Source of the DNA: JBOZRQ01 sp050789255
GTDB taxonomy: Bacteria; Bacillota; Sulfobacillia; Symbiobacteriales; Symbiobacteriaceae
Assembly: GCA_050789255.1 (NCBI GenBank)
Contig: JBOZRQ010000013.1
Coordinates: 1-64,000, forward strand
Direction: 5' to 3'
DNA length: 64,000 nt
Positions 1-8,685 of the stretch are shown piece by piece. The notes beneath the pieces were generated by a model that worked only from the letters and a program-made list of their open reading frames with translations, had not been told where the DNA came from and ran no database searches. The translations under genes were made by a program, and so were the position numbers. Every line of letters begins with the position of its first letter. Position 1 is the first letter of the stretch.

Positions 1-46
1 ACCCACCTTCGCTTATAAGCCATCTAAATACCCCGTAAACGAGAAG

Positions 47-89
47 AACCCTCTCAACGGACCCTTTTCAGGTGTCCATTGAGAGGGTT
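47..89 (-). terminator. Terminator-like hairpin after acid sugar kinase operon
   Basis: Two 16-base arms (47-62 and 74-89) pair with one mismatch around an 11-base loop. Read on the minus strand the hairpin lies about 30 bases beyond the stop codon of the kinase gene and is followed by CTTCTCGTTT, a weak U tract. It would end the operon that runs leftward from 3043. Confidence 0.7.
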
Positions 90-119
90 TCAGTTCAAAG
101 TGCGAGGCGGCCGGATTCT

Positions 120-1403
120 TTACTTAGCGTACTCCTTGAGGTGTGCCATCGCCTTCAGCAAGAACTCTGGCTTACCGAAGCTGCCCGACTTCAGGACCAG
201 GAGGAGCGGCGGAACGCCAAGGGCCAGGCCCGAAGGCAGTCCCGGCTCAATCTCCTCCAGCACGATATTGCCCTGAATGCCCAGGCGCCGGACGATGGTG
301 CCGGTGGTGTCGCCGCCCATGATGACGAGCTTCTTCAGCCCGGTCTCCTTCAGAACGGCCGCCGTGATCTCAGCCAGGGTCCTGGAGACCGCCCGGCTCA
401 CTTCCACTTCGGGCAGCCCCAGCTCTGCGCCGGCGGCTTTGGTGGCCTCGACCTGCTCCGGCCGGTGGGCGCTGTGCACGACCACGTCACGCCCGGCCCG
501 CAGCAGGGGCAGCGTCACTGCCAAAATCCGCTCCACCTCAGCCCTGGCGCCCTCCTCGGTAAGGTTGGCTACCGTATCCAGCTCCAGACAGGGAATACCT
601 GCCTCCCTGGCGGCCTCCACCTGGGCCCGGGTCTGCGGCATCAGGCTCCCGGCGACCGCAAAAACACCGCAGGGATCGGAAAGATCAACGTCCTTCATCG
701 CGGCGCCAGCGGCGACCGGGGGCCAGAACGGAGGAAGCTCCTCAGCAAGGCCGCTGCCCCCTAGCTGCACCAGCTCTCCGGCCGTGGCTTCCGCAATGGT
801 CGCCAGGTCCGCCTGGGTTTCGGCGTCAAACAGGGCGTAGCGAACGCGGCCCCGCAGCTCATTGAGCGCCTCTTTGATCGCACCGACGCCGCGCCTCACG
901 GTCTGCAGGTCCACGTGACCCACAGGGTGCGGGGTCTGGTTCTGGAGCACCCGGCGCAGGTCGGATTCCGTCGTCGGATGAACCGGGTCTCTGCGGAATT
1001 CCGACTCCGCCAGGGGCACACCACGCACAGCGTGCATGCCGTGCACCGTAGTGCGGCCGTTCTTGGGGAAAGCCGCAACCGCCACCCCGAAATCGGCCCC
1101 CAGGGTATCCAACATGGCATCGAACTCCGGGCCGACATTGCCCCGGAAGACCGAGCACGTCTTCTTCCAGTAGACAGTGCAGCCCTTCTCCATCAGCAGG
1201 CGAGTGGCCCGGCGCACCTTCTCGGCCGCCACTTCCGGCTTGTCCAGCCGGCTGTCGGTGTCAATGACCACGGCGTCGCACTGCAGCGCTTCCGGCCGCA
1301 GGTCGGGGGTGAGGGTAAGGACACGGGTGTGGTAGCCATGCTTTGCGAACATGACCCCAATGTCGTTTGCGCCGGTCGTATCGTCGGCCACAACGCCGAT
1401 CAT
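120..1403 (-). CDS. Four-carbon acid sugar kinase family protein (DUF1537), module 1
   Basis: This 427-residue protein belongs to the DUF1537 (OtnK/LtnK/DtnK) family of cytosolic kinases that phosphorylate C4 acid sugars such as threonate or 2-oxo-tetronate. The N-terminal motif VVADDTTGANDIG (residues 4-16) is typical, and length is normal for the family. The substrate loop reads KKTCSVFRGN (residues 80-89), whereas the second kinase in this window has the more usual KRIDSTLRG, so the two probably take different substrates. The ATG overlaps the TGA of the upstream aldolase gene (ATGA) behind an AGGGGGTGA ribosome site, indicating translational coupling. With the aldolase and dehydrogenase it resembles the oxidise-phosphorylate-cleave pathways for L-threonate and D-erythronate. 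The exact substrate is unknown. Confidence 0.88.
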   Translation of the reverse strand: MIGVVADDTTGANDIGVMFAKHGYHTRVLTLTPDLRPEALQCDAVVIDTDSRLDKPEVAAEKVRRATRLLMEKGCTVYWKKTCSVFRGNVGPEFDAMLDTLGADFGVAVAAFPKNGRTTVHGMHAVRGVPLAESEFRRDPVHPTTESDLRRVLQNQTPHPVGHVDLQTVRRGVGAIKEALNELRGRVRYALFDAETQADLATIAEATAGELVQLGGSGLAEELPPFWPPVAAGAAMKDVDLSDPCGVFAVAGSLMPQTRAQVEAAREAGIPCLELDTVANLTEEGARAEVERILAVTLPLLRAGRDVVVHSAHRPEQVEATKAAGAELGLPEVEVSRAVSRTLAEITAAVLKETGLKKLVIMGGDTTGTIVRRLGIQGNIVLEEIEPGLPSGLALGVPPLLLVLKSGSFGKPEFLLKAMAHLKEYAK

Positions 1404-2026
1404 TTGGTCACCCCCTGTAGCTCAGCCACCTCGGCTGCGGTAAGCATGCGCCCACGGCCCTCGGTCAGGAACCAGAGCCTGGCACAGAGCTCCAGCTCCT
1501 CAGCGGTGCCGCCGGCACTGGCGAGGTCCGGTCCAAAGGTCACCTGTCCGTGGCTCTGCAGCAGCATGGCGTTCACGCCCTCGCAGACCTGACCGACCCG
1601 CTCGGCCAGACGGGCCGATCCGGGGAGCACATACTCCACCATCGGCAGCCGGCCCACGCGCACAACGGCCTCGCGAATCATGGTCGGAAGGACATTCCCC
1701 GTGTCCGTCGGCTCGGCCAACAGGGACAGGGCCAGAGCGTAGGGCGAATGAAGGTGAACGACAGCGCCCACATCCGGACGCCGGCGGTAGATCACACTGT
1801 GAAAGCGCACCTCCTTGGAGGGACGCACCCCGGTGAGGGGCTCGCCATCCAAGGTGCACTCGGCGATCTGATCCGGCGTCAGGGTGCCAAACGAGGTGTT
1901 GGTGCCGCTCACCAGCAGCACGTCGCCACAGCGGACGCTGAGGTTCCCGCTGGTGGCCACCGTGTACCCGCGCTCATACAGGGACTTGGCATAGCTACAT
2001 AGGAGTTCTTTGAGTTGCTCTTTCAT
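1400..2026 (-). CDS. Class II aldolase/adducin family protein (OtnC/LtnC-like)
   Basis: The 208-residue protein has the class II aldolase fold: SGNLS near residue 26, the zinc ligands of HLH (91 and 93) and a third histidine near 159 (QSHG), and the probable catalytic Glu72 in KEVRFH. Family members act on fuculose-, ribulose- or 3-oxo-tetronate 4-phosphate; beside a DUF1537 kinase the likely reaction is cleavage or decarboxylation of a phosphorylated oxo-tetronate to dihydroxyacetone phosphate. I chose the ATG at 2026 because GGTGGG stands about 10 bases upstream; a GTG at 2041 adds five residues but would lie inside that site. It follows the dehydrogenase stop by 15 bases. Confidence 0.87.
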   Translation of the reverse strand: MKEQLKELLCSYAKSLYERGYTVATSGNLSVRCGDVLLVSGTNTSFGTLTPDQIAECTLDGEPLTGVRPSKEVRFHSVIYRRRPDVGAVVHLHSPYALALSLLAEPTDTGNVLPTMIREAVVRVGRLPMVEYVLPGSARLAERVGQVCEGVNAMLLQSHGQVTFGPDLASAGGTAEELELCARLWFLTEGRGRMLTAAEVAELQGVTK

Positions 2027-2041
2027 ATAGGTCGTTCCCAC

Positions 2042-3043
2042 CTAGTCGAAATCGATGACCGTCTTGATCCCCATGACCTTCCGCTGGTCAATGTCAGCCA
2101 GCATCTGCGGCCCATCCTCCAACTTGATCCGGGCCGTGATCACCTGGGACATATCCAGCTCGCCGCTGTTGACCAGGTTGACGGCTACCAGGAAGTCCTC
2201 GGAGGTGTAGGTCTGGGAACCGGTCATGGTGATCTCGCGGGTGACCAGGTTGTTGAAGTCGACGGTCTGCGGCCGGGAGAAGAGCGACACGACCACAATG
2301 CGTGCCCGCTTCTTGCAGAGCTTAACCGCCTGCTCCATCACCTCAGGGCCGTCGGTGCAGACGTAGACCACGTCGAACTGGCCTACCGGCAGCTCAGCGG
2401 TGCGAGGGTCCACCGCTTCGGTGGCGCCCAGCCGCTTGGCCGCCTCCAGGTTGTAGGGCATGATATCGGTGGCGAAGATCCGTCCGGCCTTGCCATGGGC
2501 CGCCAGCATGGTGACCAGGATGCCGATGGAGCCCTGACCGAGCACGGCAACGTGGTCGCCCGGCTTCGCCTGACCCCGGACGTAAACCCGCTGCGACACG
2601 GCCAGGGGCTCGATGGTGCTGCCCTCGGCCCAGCCGATATGGTCGGCCAGCAGGTGGCAGGTCGAAGCCGGAGCCGCCAGGTATTCGGCGAAGGTGCCCT
2701 GCCAGCCCACGCCCGGCACCCGCTTCTTGACGCAGAGATTCATCAGCCCCTGGCTGCACCATTCGCAGTCACCGCAGATGATGTGCGGCTCGACGACAAC
2801 CCGGGCGCCGATCGCCGGCGTCGTGACGCCGGGTCCGTGGGCGATCACTACACCGCTCACTTCGTGGCCCAGAATGACGGGCGGCTTCCGGTAGGGGTGA
2901 TGGCCCCGATAGGTGTGCATATCGGAACCGCAGATGCCGCCAGCCTTCACTTTGATGAGAACCTCGCCAGGTCCGGCAACAGGCTTGGGGACATCCTGAA
3001 TCTCCGTCTTTAGCGGCTCGGTCAGCATCAGTGCCTTCATCAT
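2042..3043 (-). CDS. Zinc-dependent medium-chain alcohol dehydrogenase
   Basis: This is a 333-residue medium-chain dehydrogenase of the sorbitol/threonine dehydrogenase group. Catalytic zinc ligands Cys38 (GGICGSD) and His60-Glu61 (GHE) are present, the structural zinc site is Cys90/93/96/104, and GQGSIG at 169-174 is the NAD(P)-binding Rossmann turn. It is the first gene of a three-gene unit with the aldolase and DUF1537 kinase, so it probably oxidises the acid sugar before phosphorylation. In described threonate/erythronate pathways that step is done by beta-hydroxyacid dehydrogenases (LtnD, DenD), so this would be a non-homologous replacement. Ribosome site AAGGAGG precedes the ATG. Substrate is inferred from context only. 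Confidence 0.87.
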   Translation of the reverse strand: MMKALMLTEPLKTEIQDVPKPVAGPGEVLIKVKAGGICGSDMHTYRGHHPYRKPPVILGHEVSGVVIAHGPGVTTPAIGARVVVEPHIICGDCEWCSQGLMNLCVKKRVPGVGWQGTFAEYLAAPASTCHLLADHIGWAEGSTIEPLAVSQRVYVRGQAKPGDHVAVLGQGSIGILVTMLAAHGKAGRIFATDIMPYNLEAAKRLGATEAVDPRTAELPVGQFDVVYVCTDGPEVMEQAVKLCKKRARIVVVSLFSRPQTVDFNNLVTREITMTGSQTYTSEDFLVAVNLVNSGELDMSQVITARIKLEDGPQMLADIDQRKVMGIKTVIDFD

Positions 3044-3084
3044 AGCGTTTGGACCTCCTTGTTTATAGGGAACGATGCGGGGGG

Positions 3085-3795
3085 TCAGCCCTGTACCTGG
3101 GGCACACCATGTGTCATCAGGTGGTCCAGGTCGCGCTGCACGTCCCGCAGGTGTTCAAGCATCGCTTTTCGGGCTGCGTGCTCATCCCGGGCGACGATGG
3201 CTTTGAAAACCATGGTGTGAAAGCGGAAAGCCCGTTCGCCAGCGCCCGGGACCCTTTGGGTCTGTTCCACCAGGTGATGGATCAGGTCGATAATATTGCC
3301 ATACATCCGGGCCAGCAGCGGGTTTCCGGCCGCTTCGGCCACGGTCTCGTGAAAGAGCACGTCGGGAGCCAGGTAAGGCTCTCCGGCGGCGATTTTGCGT
3401 TCCATACTCTCCAGTGACTCCGCCAACCGCTCCCGTTGGGCAGCAGAGGACCGGCGGGCCGCCAGGCCCGCCATCTCCACCTCCACGGCGGTACGTGCTT
3501 CGTTGAGCTGATGGAACTCAGCCGCCTGAAGTAATTGGACCACCAGCGGGTCAAGCAGACGCTCGGTTGTGGGCACACTGATAAAGGTGCCATCCCCCTG
3601 CCGCGCTTCCACGAGCCCCATGGCCGCCAGCACCTTCAGTCCCTCTCGCATGGCGAGACGACTGACCCCCAGACTGGCCGCAAGTTCTCGTTCGGGCGGC
3701 AGTTGGTCCCCAGGTTTTAGCTCTCCCCGGGTGATCGCACCGCGAATCTCAGCAATAACTGCTTCGCCTACGCTCGTCCGCTTGACTCGCTGCAA
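3085..3795 (-). CDS. FadR-type GntR transcriptional regulator
   Basis: The 236-residue protein starts with a winged helix of the GntR family (GDQLPPERELAASLGVSR, about residues 30-47) followed by a helical FCD ligand-binding domain (about residues 90-220), the FadR subfamily layout. The start is TTG at 3795 behind GGGGAGG, which lies at the end of livF; only 15 bases separate the two genes, so it is probably the last gene of the transporter operon and regulates it. FCD regulators usually respond to small organic acids. Two GGTnnnACC half-palindromes upstream of the substrate-binding protein gene (8488-8513) fit FadR-family operators. Confidence 0.88.
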   Translation of the reverse strand: MQRVKRTSVGEAVIAEIRGAITRGELKPGDQLPPERELAASLGVSRLAMREGLKVLAAMGLVEARQGDGTFISVPTTERLLDPLVVQLLQAAEFHQLNEARTAVEVEMAGLAARRSSAAQRERLAESLESMERKIAAGEPYLAPDVLFHETVAEAAGNPLLARMYGNIIDLIHHLVEQTQRVPGAGERAFRFHTMVFKAIVARDEHAARKAMLEHLRDVQRDLDHLMTHGVPQVQG

Positions 3796-3810
3796 ATCCT
3801 GTTCCTCCCC

Positions 3811-4542
3811 TTACTCGCCAGCCGACCGGATCCCCTTGCCGCCCAGGTAAGCTTCCCGGACTTCCGGATTGCGGAGCAAGTCTTGAGCACTGCCTTCCAA
3901 CACAACCCGCCCGGTCTCAAGCACATAGCCGCGGTGCGCCACACTGAGCGCAATGGAGGCGTTCTGCTCGACGACCAGCACGGTGGTGCCCATCGACTCG
4001 TTGATCTCCTTGACGGTCTGGAAGACCTGCTGGACCACGATGGGCGCCAGGCCCAGGGAGGGCTCATCCATGAGCAGCAGCTTGGGGCGGGCCATCAGTC
4101 CCCGGGCGATGGCCAGCATCTGCTGCTGGCCGCCGGACAGCGTCCAGCCCAGGGCATCGCGCAGCCGATTCAAATCGGGGAACAGGCTGAACATCTTGTC
4201 CATGTCTTCGGCGATGGCCTTGGCATCCTTGCGAATGGCGGCGCCCAGCCGAATGTTTTCGGTGACCGTAAGGCCCGGGAAGACCCGGCGCCCTTCGGGC
4301 ACGTGGGAGATGCCGGCCCGCACGATCGCCTCCGGGGCCAGCTTGTGAATCGGCTGACCGTCCAGCAGGATTTCGCCCTGGCTAGGCTGCACCAGGCCCG
4401 AAATCGCCCGCAGGGTGGTCGACTTGCCGGCGCCGTTAGCCCCCAGCAGGGCGACGACCTCCCCCTGCTTGACCTCCAAGGAGACGCTGTGCAGCGCCGT
4501 CACCTTGCCATAGGCGGCCGCAATATTATTGAGCTTAAGCAT
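3811..4542 (-). CDS. livF: Branched-chain amino acid-type ABC transporter ATP-binding protein LivF
   Basis: This 243-residue cytosolic ATPase shows Walker A GANGAGKST (34-42), signature LSGGQQQ (135-141) and Walker B LLLMDEP (155-161). The text ISHVPEGRRVF is characteristic of LivF rather than LivG. Its ATG overlaps the end of the LivM-LivG fusion gene by eight bases. LivF/LivG ATPases drive HAAT-family importers for branched-chain amino acids, amides, urea and other small organic solutes. Here the transporter is flanked by acid sugar genes, so leucine-type amino acids need not be the substrate. Confidence 0.92.
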   Translation of the reverse strand: MLKLNNIAAAYGKVTALHSVSLEVKQGEVVALLGANGAGKSTTLRAISGLVQPSQGEILLDGQPIHKLAPEAIVRAGISHVPEGRRVFPGLTVTENIRLGAAIRKDAKAIAEDMDKMFSLFPDLNRLRDALGWTLSGGQQQMLAIARGLMARPKLLLMDEPSLGLAPIVVQQVFQTVKEINESMGTTVLVVEQNASIALSVAHRGYVLETGRVVLEGSAQDLLRNPEVREAYLGGKGIRSAGE

Positions 4543-6274
4543 TGAGCGCCACCTCCCGGTTGCCCAGATAGGCTTCGATGACGGCCGGGTCGGAGAGCAC
4601 GTGGTCCGGGGTGCCTTCGGAGATCTTCTTGCCGAAGTTCAGGACCGTCATGGTGTCGGACAGCTGAGCGACCATGCTCATGTCATGTTCCACCAACAGC
4701 ATGGTCAGGCCCGCGCCATGGAGCCGCTTCAGCAGGTGGACCATCTCCTGCTTCTCGGTCTGGTTGAGGCCGGCAGCAGGCTCGTCCAGCAGCAGCAGTT
4801 CGGGCTCGCCGGCGAGCTGCCGGGCGATTTCGACGAGCTTCTGGTGGCCGTAGGGCAGGTTCTTGCACTGCTCGAAGGCCTTGCCGCTCATACCGACAAA
4901 CTCGATGGCTGCGCGGGCCCGGTCCTCGACCTGAGCCGCGGGGCCACCTTTCTTCTGGGAGCCGATCAGCACGTTCTCCCAGACCGTCAGCTCCCGGAAG
5001 AGCCGCAGGTTTTGGAAGGTCCGGGCCATGCCGCTCTGGGCAATCTTGCTGGCCCGCTTGCCGCCGATCTCCGCACCCTTGAACTTGACCGAGCCAAAGG
5101 TTGGCACGTAGATGCCCGAGATGACGTTGATCGACGTGCTCTTGCCGGAGCCGTTGGGTCCGATCAGCGCATGCAGCTGACCGCGGCGCACCACGAAGTC
5201 AACGCCGTCGAGCGCCTTCAGGCCGCCGAAGTGCTTGCCCAGGCCGGAGACCACCAGCAGGTCCTCGCCCATCGCCCCCTGGCCGCCAACCTGGAGTTCC
5301 GTCCCCGCCTTGGCCATGGTCGGACGCTTCACCAGGCGCTTGACCGCCAGGTCGACAAAGCCCCAGAGGCCGTTCGGCATGAACACGATCACGCCGATAA
5401 TAATGAAGCCATAGATCACCAGGTAGACGCTCTTGAAGTCACGGAGCAGCTCGGGCAGGAAGGTCAGCGCACCGGCGCCCAGGATCGTACCGATAACGGC
5501 ATCGCTGCCGCCCAGCAGCGTCGCTGCCAGGGTCTGAATCGACATGTCGTACGAGAACGTGTCAGGGCTGATGTAGGCAAACCCTGATGCATAGATCGCA
5601 CCGCCGATGGCGCCCAGCATGGCCGAGATGACGAAGGCGATCACCTTGGTGCGAACGGTGTCGACACCCATGGCCTCTGCAGCCAGCTCGTTTTCACGCA
5701 CGGCGACCATGGAGCGGCCCAGTGTTGTGTTGCGCAGCCACCAGACAAAGACCGCCACGATGAACAGGAGCCCGAGCGCCAGCCAGGCATAGTCGTGTGT
5801 AGTCCGGATATCGAAGAAGAACGGGGGCTTCTTGATACCGGAGATGCCGTCAGGCCCGCCGGAGAACTTGATCCAGTTCAGCAGGACCAGGGAGAAGATG
5901 ATCTGGGTGCCGATGGTGATCATGGCCAGATAGCGGCCGCCCAGCTTCAGGGTGGCCATGCCCAGGAAGGTTCCGAACATGGCGGCTGCCATGATGCCGA
6001 CAGCCAGTGCCACCCACCAGTTCGTGTGGTACCGCGTGGTGCCAAGGGCGATCGCATAGGCGCCGATGCCGTAGAAGGTTGCCTGCGCCATCGAGATCTG
6101 GCCAGTGTAGCCCAAGAGAACCGTAAGGCCAAGGGCGGAGACGCCCCAGGCGGCAGCGAGGATCAGCAGGTTGGTGGCGTAGCGGGTATCAAACAGGAGG
6201 GGCAGCACACCGACCGCAATCGCGCCCAGGAGCAGGCCAAGGAACTTGTAGGGGATCCCTTTTATCGCTTTCAT
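4535..6274 (-). CDS. Fused Liv-type ABC permease and ATP-binding protein (LivM-LivG)
   Basis: One 579-residue protein joins two normally separate subunits. Residues about 10-305 are a LivM-type permease with many hydrophobic segments and the LGYTGQISMAQATFYGIGAY motif. After a short linker, residues about 338-579 form a LivG-type ATPase with Walker A GPNGSGKST (372-380), signature region LPYGHQKLVEIARQL and Walker B LLLLDEP (493-499). Such fusions are known in this family but less common than split genes. It sits between livH and livF, overlapping livF by eight bases, and has GAGGAGAG before its ATG. The fused form fixes a one-to-one ratio of LivM and LivG. Confidence 0.92.
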   Translation of the reverse strand: MKAIKGIPYKFLGLLLGAIAVGVLPLLFDTRYATNLLILAAAWGVSALGLTVLLGYTGQISMAQATFYGIGAYAIALGTTRYHTNWWVALAVGIMAAAMFGTFLGMATLKLGGRYLAMITIGTQIIFSLVLLNWIKFSGGPDGISGIKKPPFFFDIRTTHDYAWLALGLLFIVAVFVWWLRNTTLGRSMVAVRENELAAEAMGVDTVRTKVIAFVISAMLGAIGGAIYASGFAYISPDTFSYDMSIQTLAATLLGGSDAVIGTILGAGALTFLPELLRDFKSVYLVIYGFIIIGVIVFMPNGLWGFVDLAVKRLVKRPTMAKAGTELQVGGQGAMGEDLLVVSGLGKHFGGLKALDGVDFVVRRGQLHALIGPNGSGKSTSINVISGIYVPTFGSVKFKGAEIGGKRASKIAQSGMARTFQNLRLFRELTVWENVLIGSQKKGGPAAQVEDRARAAIEFVGMSGKAFEQCKNLPYGHQKLVEIARQLAGEPELLLLDEPAAGLNQTEKQEMVHLLKRLHGAGLTMLLVEHDMSMVAQLSDTMTVLNFGKKISEGTPDHVLSDPAVIEAYLGNREVALNA

Positions 6275-6292
6275 AGGTGCTCTCCTCCTCTC

Positions 6293-7183
6293 CTACGCCT
6301 TCTCTGCGACCTTCTCGCCAAAGATGCCCTGCGGGCGGACCAGCAGGAACAGGATCACGATGACGAACCCGTAAGCGTCCTTGTAGATCGGGGAGATGAA
6401 CGCCGCACCCATGGCCTCGATGATGCCAAGGGAGAGCGCACCGATGATGGCGCCGCGCACGTCGCCGAAGCCGCCGATGATCGAAGCGGCAAACGCCTTC
6501 ATGCCCAACGTGGCGCCCATGCGGTGGGTCACGAAGAAGATCGGCGCCACCAGCATGCCGCTAAGACCACCCAGCAAGCTGGAATAGATGAAGGTAATAG
6601 CGATCATGAGGGCAACCGGAATGCCCAGCATCCGGGCCATATCCTTGTCCTGAGAGGTGGCCTGCATCTTCTTGCCCAGCAGGGTGTGCTCGAAGAAGAA
6701 GTACTGAAAGCCCATGAGCACGGCGGTAACCGCCAGGATAACCAGGTACTGGTAGTCAAAGAAGACGCCGCCGACGCTAAACCCGCCGGTAGCGGTCCCC
6801 TGAACCATGGGCGCCACCTTCTGGGGTGCAGCGCCAAAGATCGCCAGCGCGCCATTCTGGAACATGATGCTCGCGCCGATGGTGGCGATGATGACGGGCA
6901 AGAACGAGCGGTTACGGAGCGGGAAGTAGACGCCAAGCTCGAACAGGAGGCCGAACGCCGCCATGATCACAAGGACCAGCGGGATGGCGACGTAATAGTT
7001 GACCCCCAGGGACTGGGTCAGGGTGACCAGGGCGAAAGCACCTAGCATTGAGAACTCACCCTGAGAGAAATTAACGACGTTCGTGGCTTTGTAAATGAGA
7101 ACGATGCCTAGAGCCACCATGGCGTACACGCCGCCTATAGCTACACCGGCCAGCAGGTTCTGGCCGAAAATTGCCAAATTCAT
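6293..7183 (-). CDS. livH: Liv-type ABC transporter permease LivH
   Basis: This 296-residue inner-membrane permease begins with GVAIGGVYAMVALGIVLIYKATNVVNFSQGE-like text, the classic LivH opening, and has about eight hydrophobic segments. It pairs with the LivM half of the neighbouring fusion protein to form the import channel. It lies 18 bases upstream of livMG and about 100 bases after the binding protein gene, from which a GC-rich hairpin separates it. Length is normal for the family. Confidence 0.92.
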   Translation of the reverse strand: MNLAIFGQNLLAGVAIGGVYAMVALGIVLIYKATNVVNFSQGEFSMLGAFALVTLTQSLGVNYYVAIPLVLVIMAAFGLLFELGVYFPLRNRSFLPVIIATIGASIMFQNGALAIFGAAPQKVAPMVQGTATGGFSVGGVFFDYQYLVILAVTAVLMGFQYFFFEHTLLGKKMQATSQDKDMARMLGIPVALMIAITFIYSSLLGGLSGMLVAPIFFVTHRMGATLGMKAFAASIIGGFGDVRGAIIGALSLGIIEAMGAAFISPIYKDAYGFVIVILFLLVRPQGIFGEKVAEKA

Positions 7184-7240
7184 GTGATCGTCCCCTCCTC
7201 CACGTGGTGAACCCGATGCGGGCGAGCTCAGGGAAGGAAA

Positions 7241-7269
7241 AGCCGGGCCGGTTTGTCACCAGCCCGGCT
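7241..7269 (-). terminator. Hairpin between binding protein and permease genes
   Basis: AGCCGGGC (7241-7248) pairs with GCCCGGCT (7262-7269) and on the minus strand is followed by TTTCC. It lies 18 bases past the stop of the binding protein gene and before livH. It may act as a partial terminator or mRNA 3'-end stabiliser, raising binding protein over permease output. Confidence 0.6.
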
Positions 7270-7287
7270 GGTCATTATCACCAGATG

Positions 7288-8463
7288 CTACTTAGCGGTA
7301 GCGTGAATGGTCTTGACGAGCTTGAAGGTGTTGTTGTCGTTCTGGAGGATGTGGTAGCTGTCGAGGCCGTCGCCGTTCTTGTCGAAGTTGTAGGTGCCTT
7401 CAACGCCCTCAAGGCCCTTGGTGGCGAGGATCGCGTTCTTCAGGGTCTCGGGCTTCAGGTCCGGGGTCTTCTTCATGATCTCGGCCAGCACGGTGATGGC
7501 GTCATACGGCCAGGAGCTGTAGAAGTCGGGATCCTGTCCGTACTTGGCCTTGAACGCCTCGGCGAAGGCCTTGGCCTTGGCGTTGGCCTCCTTGTTGAAG
7601 TCGGCCACGCCGTAGGTGCCGTAGAGGGCGTCGCCGGCAAGCCGCAGGGCGTCCTGACCGGTGATGGAAGGCGAACCGACCCAGGGGAGCGAGAGGCCCT
7701 GCTGCTTCATCTGCTTGGCCAGGATGCCAAGGTCGGTGGAGGCAGCGATATAGGAGATGATCACGTCAGCGCCGGACTGCTTCAGGGCGGAGATGACGCC
7801 CGTGAAGTCCTTCTCGCCGGTGTTGAAGCCCTGGTCGGCAGTGAGGGTCATGTTCATGTCCTTCAGGGAGCTCACGACCATGTCGCGGCCACCGTTGCCG
7901 AAGGCGTCGGTAGAGTGAAGGACGGCGATCTTGGTCTTCTTCAGATCCTCGACCACGAACTTGACCATGGCCTTGGCGCTCATGCCGTCATGCGGGCGGA
8001 AGCGGAAGATCCACGGGCTCTGGCCCTGGGTCAGGCCGAAGTTGGTGCCGCCAATGGCGACGGGAACGCCCATTTCGTTAATGGTCGGAACCTGGGCCGC
8101 AATCTGGGTGGAGCGAACCGTGGAGACGACAGCGACGACTTCCTTGTCTTCGAGAATCTTCTGCAGGGCAGCCACCGAGCCGGGGTTGGTGGACTGGTCG
8201 TCCTGAATCACCAGCTGGATCGGACGGCCGTTTACGCCGCCGGCCTTGTTGACGGTTTCCACTGCAAGCTCTACGCCGTTCTTCATCAGTCGGCCGGCAT
8301 CGACGTCGCCACCAGTTTGCGGGATGGTGACTCCAATCTTGATCGGCTTCTTCGTATCGGCGGAGCCGGAAGCGGAACCGGGAGCGCTTTCCTTCGGAGC
8401 CGAAGAGCAAGCTACAGTCAGTGCCATGATCGCTGCGAGCATGAGAGTAAAACGTTTGCGCAT
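7288..8463 (-). CDS. Liv-type ABC transporter substrate-binding lipoprotein
   Basis: The 391-residue product starts MRKRFTLMLAAIMALTVACSS, a lipoprotein signal peptide with the modified Cys near residue 19, then a Ser/Ala-rich linker and a Peripla_BP_6 domain (KIGVTIPQTGGDVDAG onward). It would capture the solute outside the membrane for LivH-LivMG-LivF. I took the ATG at 8463 because GGAGGT stands 10 bases upstream and the signal peptide starts there; an upstream in-frame start adds 47 residues that make no signal. It is first of the operon livK-livH-livMG-livF-gntR. The clusters on both sides suggest an acid sugar or related carboxylate ligand, which is inference. Confidence 0.9.
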   Translation of the reverse strand: MRKRFTLMLAAIMALTVACSSAPKESAPGSASGSADTKKPIKIGVTIPQTGGDVDAGRLMKNGVELAVETVNKAGGVNGRPIQLVIQDDQSTNPGSVAALQKILEDKEVVAVVSTVRSTQIAAQVPTINEMGVPVAIGGTNFGLTQGQSPWIFRFRPHDGMSAKAMVKFVVEDLKKTKIAVLHSTDAFGNGGRDMVVSSLKDMNMTLTADQGFNTGEKDFTGVISALKQSGADVIISYIAASTDLGILAKQMKQQGLSLPWVGSPSITGQDALRLAGDALYGTYGVADFNKEANAKAKAFAEAFKAKYGQDPDFYSSWPYDAITVLAEIMKKTPDLKPETLKNAILATKGLEGVEGTYNFDKNGDGLDSYHILQNDNNTFKLVKTIHATAK

Positions 8464-8487
8464 TCCCCATGTACCTCCAATGTGAAT

Positions 8488-8513
8488 TGGTAAAACCTCT
8501 GATGGTCTAACCA
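8488..8513. promoter_or_regulatory. Candidate FadR/GntR operator pair upstream of the Liv binding protein gene
   Basis: Two copies of GGTnnnACC lie 15 bases apart: TGGTAAAACCT at 8488-8498 and TGGTCTAACCA, a perfect palindrome, at 8503-8513. This matches the TNGTNNNACNA form known for FadR-type GntR proteins, one of which is encoded in the same operon. The sites are 25-50 bases upstream of the start codon. Binding is inferred. Confidence 0.4.
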
Positions 8514-8685
8514 TTAGATGTTTGACCACATGATTCTTTTGTGGGCAATAACATTCCTGCGAGAAACGCATTTGTGAACATGTTAACTTAGTCCGGGCAC
8601 TCACACGGAATTATTTCAACTCAAATGTTGCTGCGCCCGGTGGCGATCTGCTGCCATTTGCGGCCAGTTCAAGTGCCCCCTTTCC

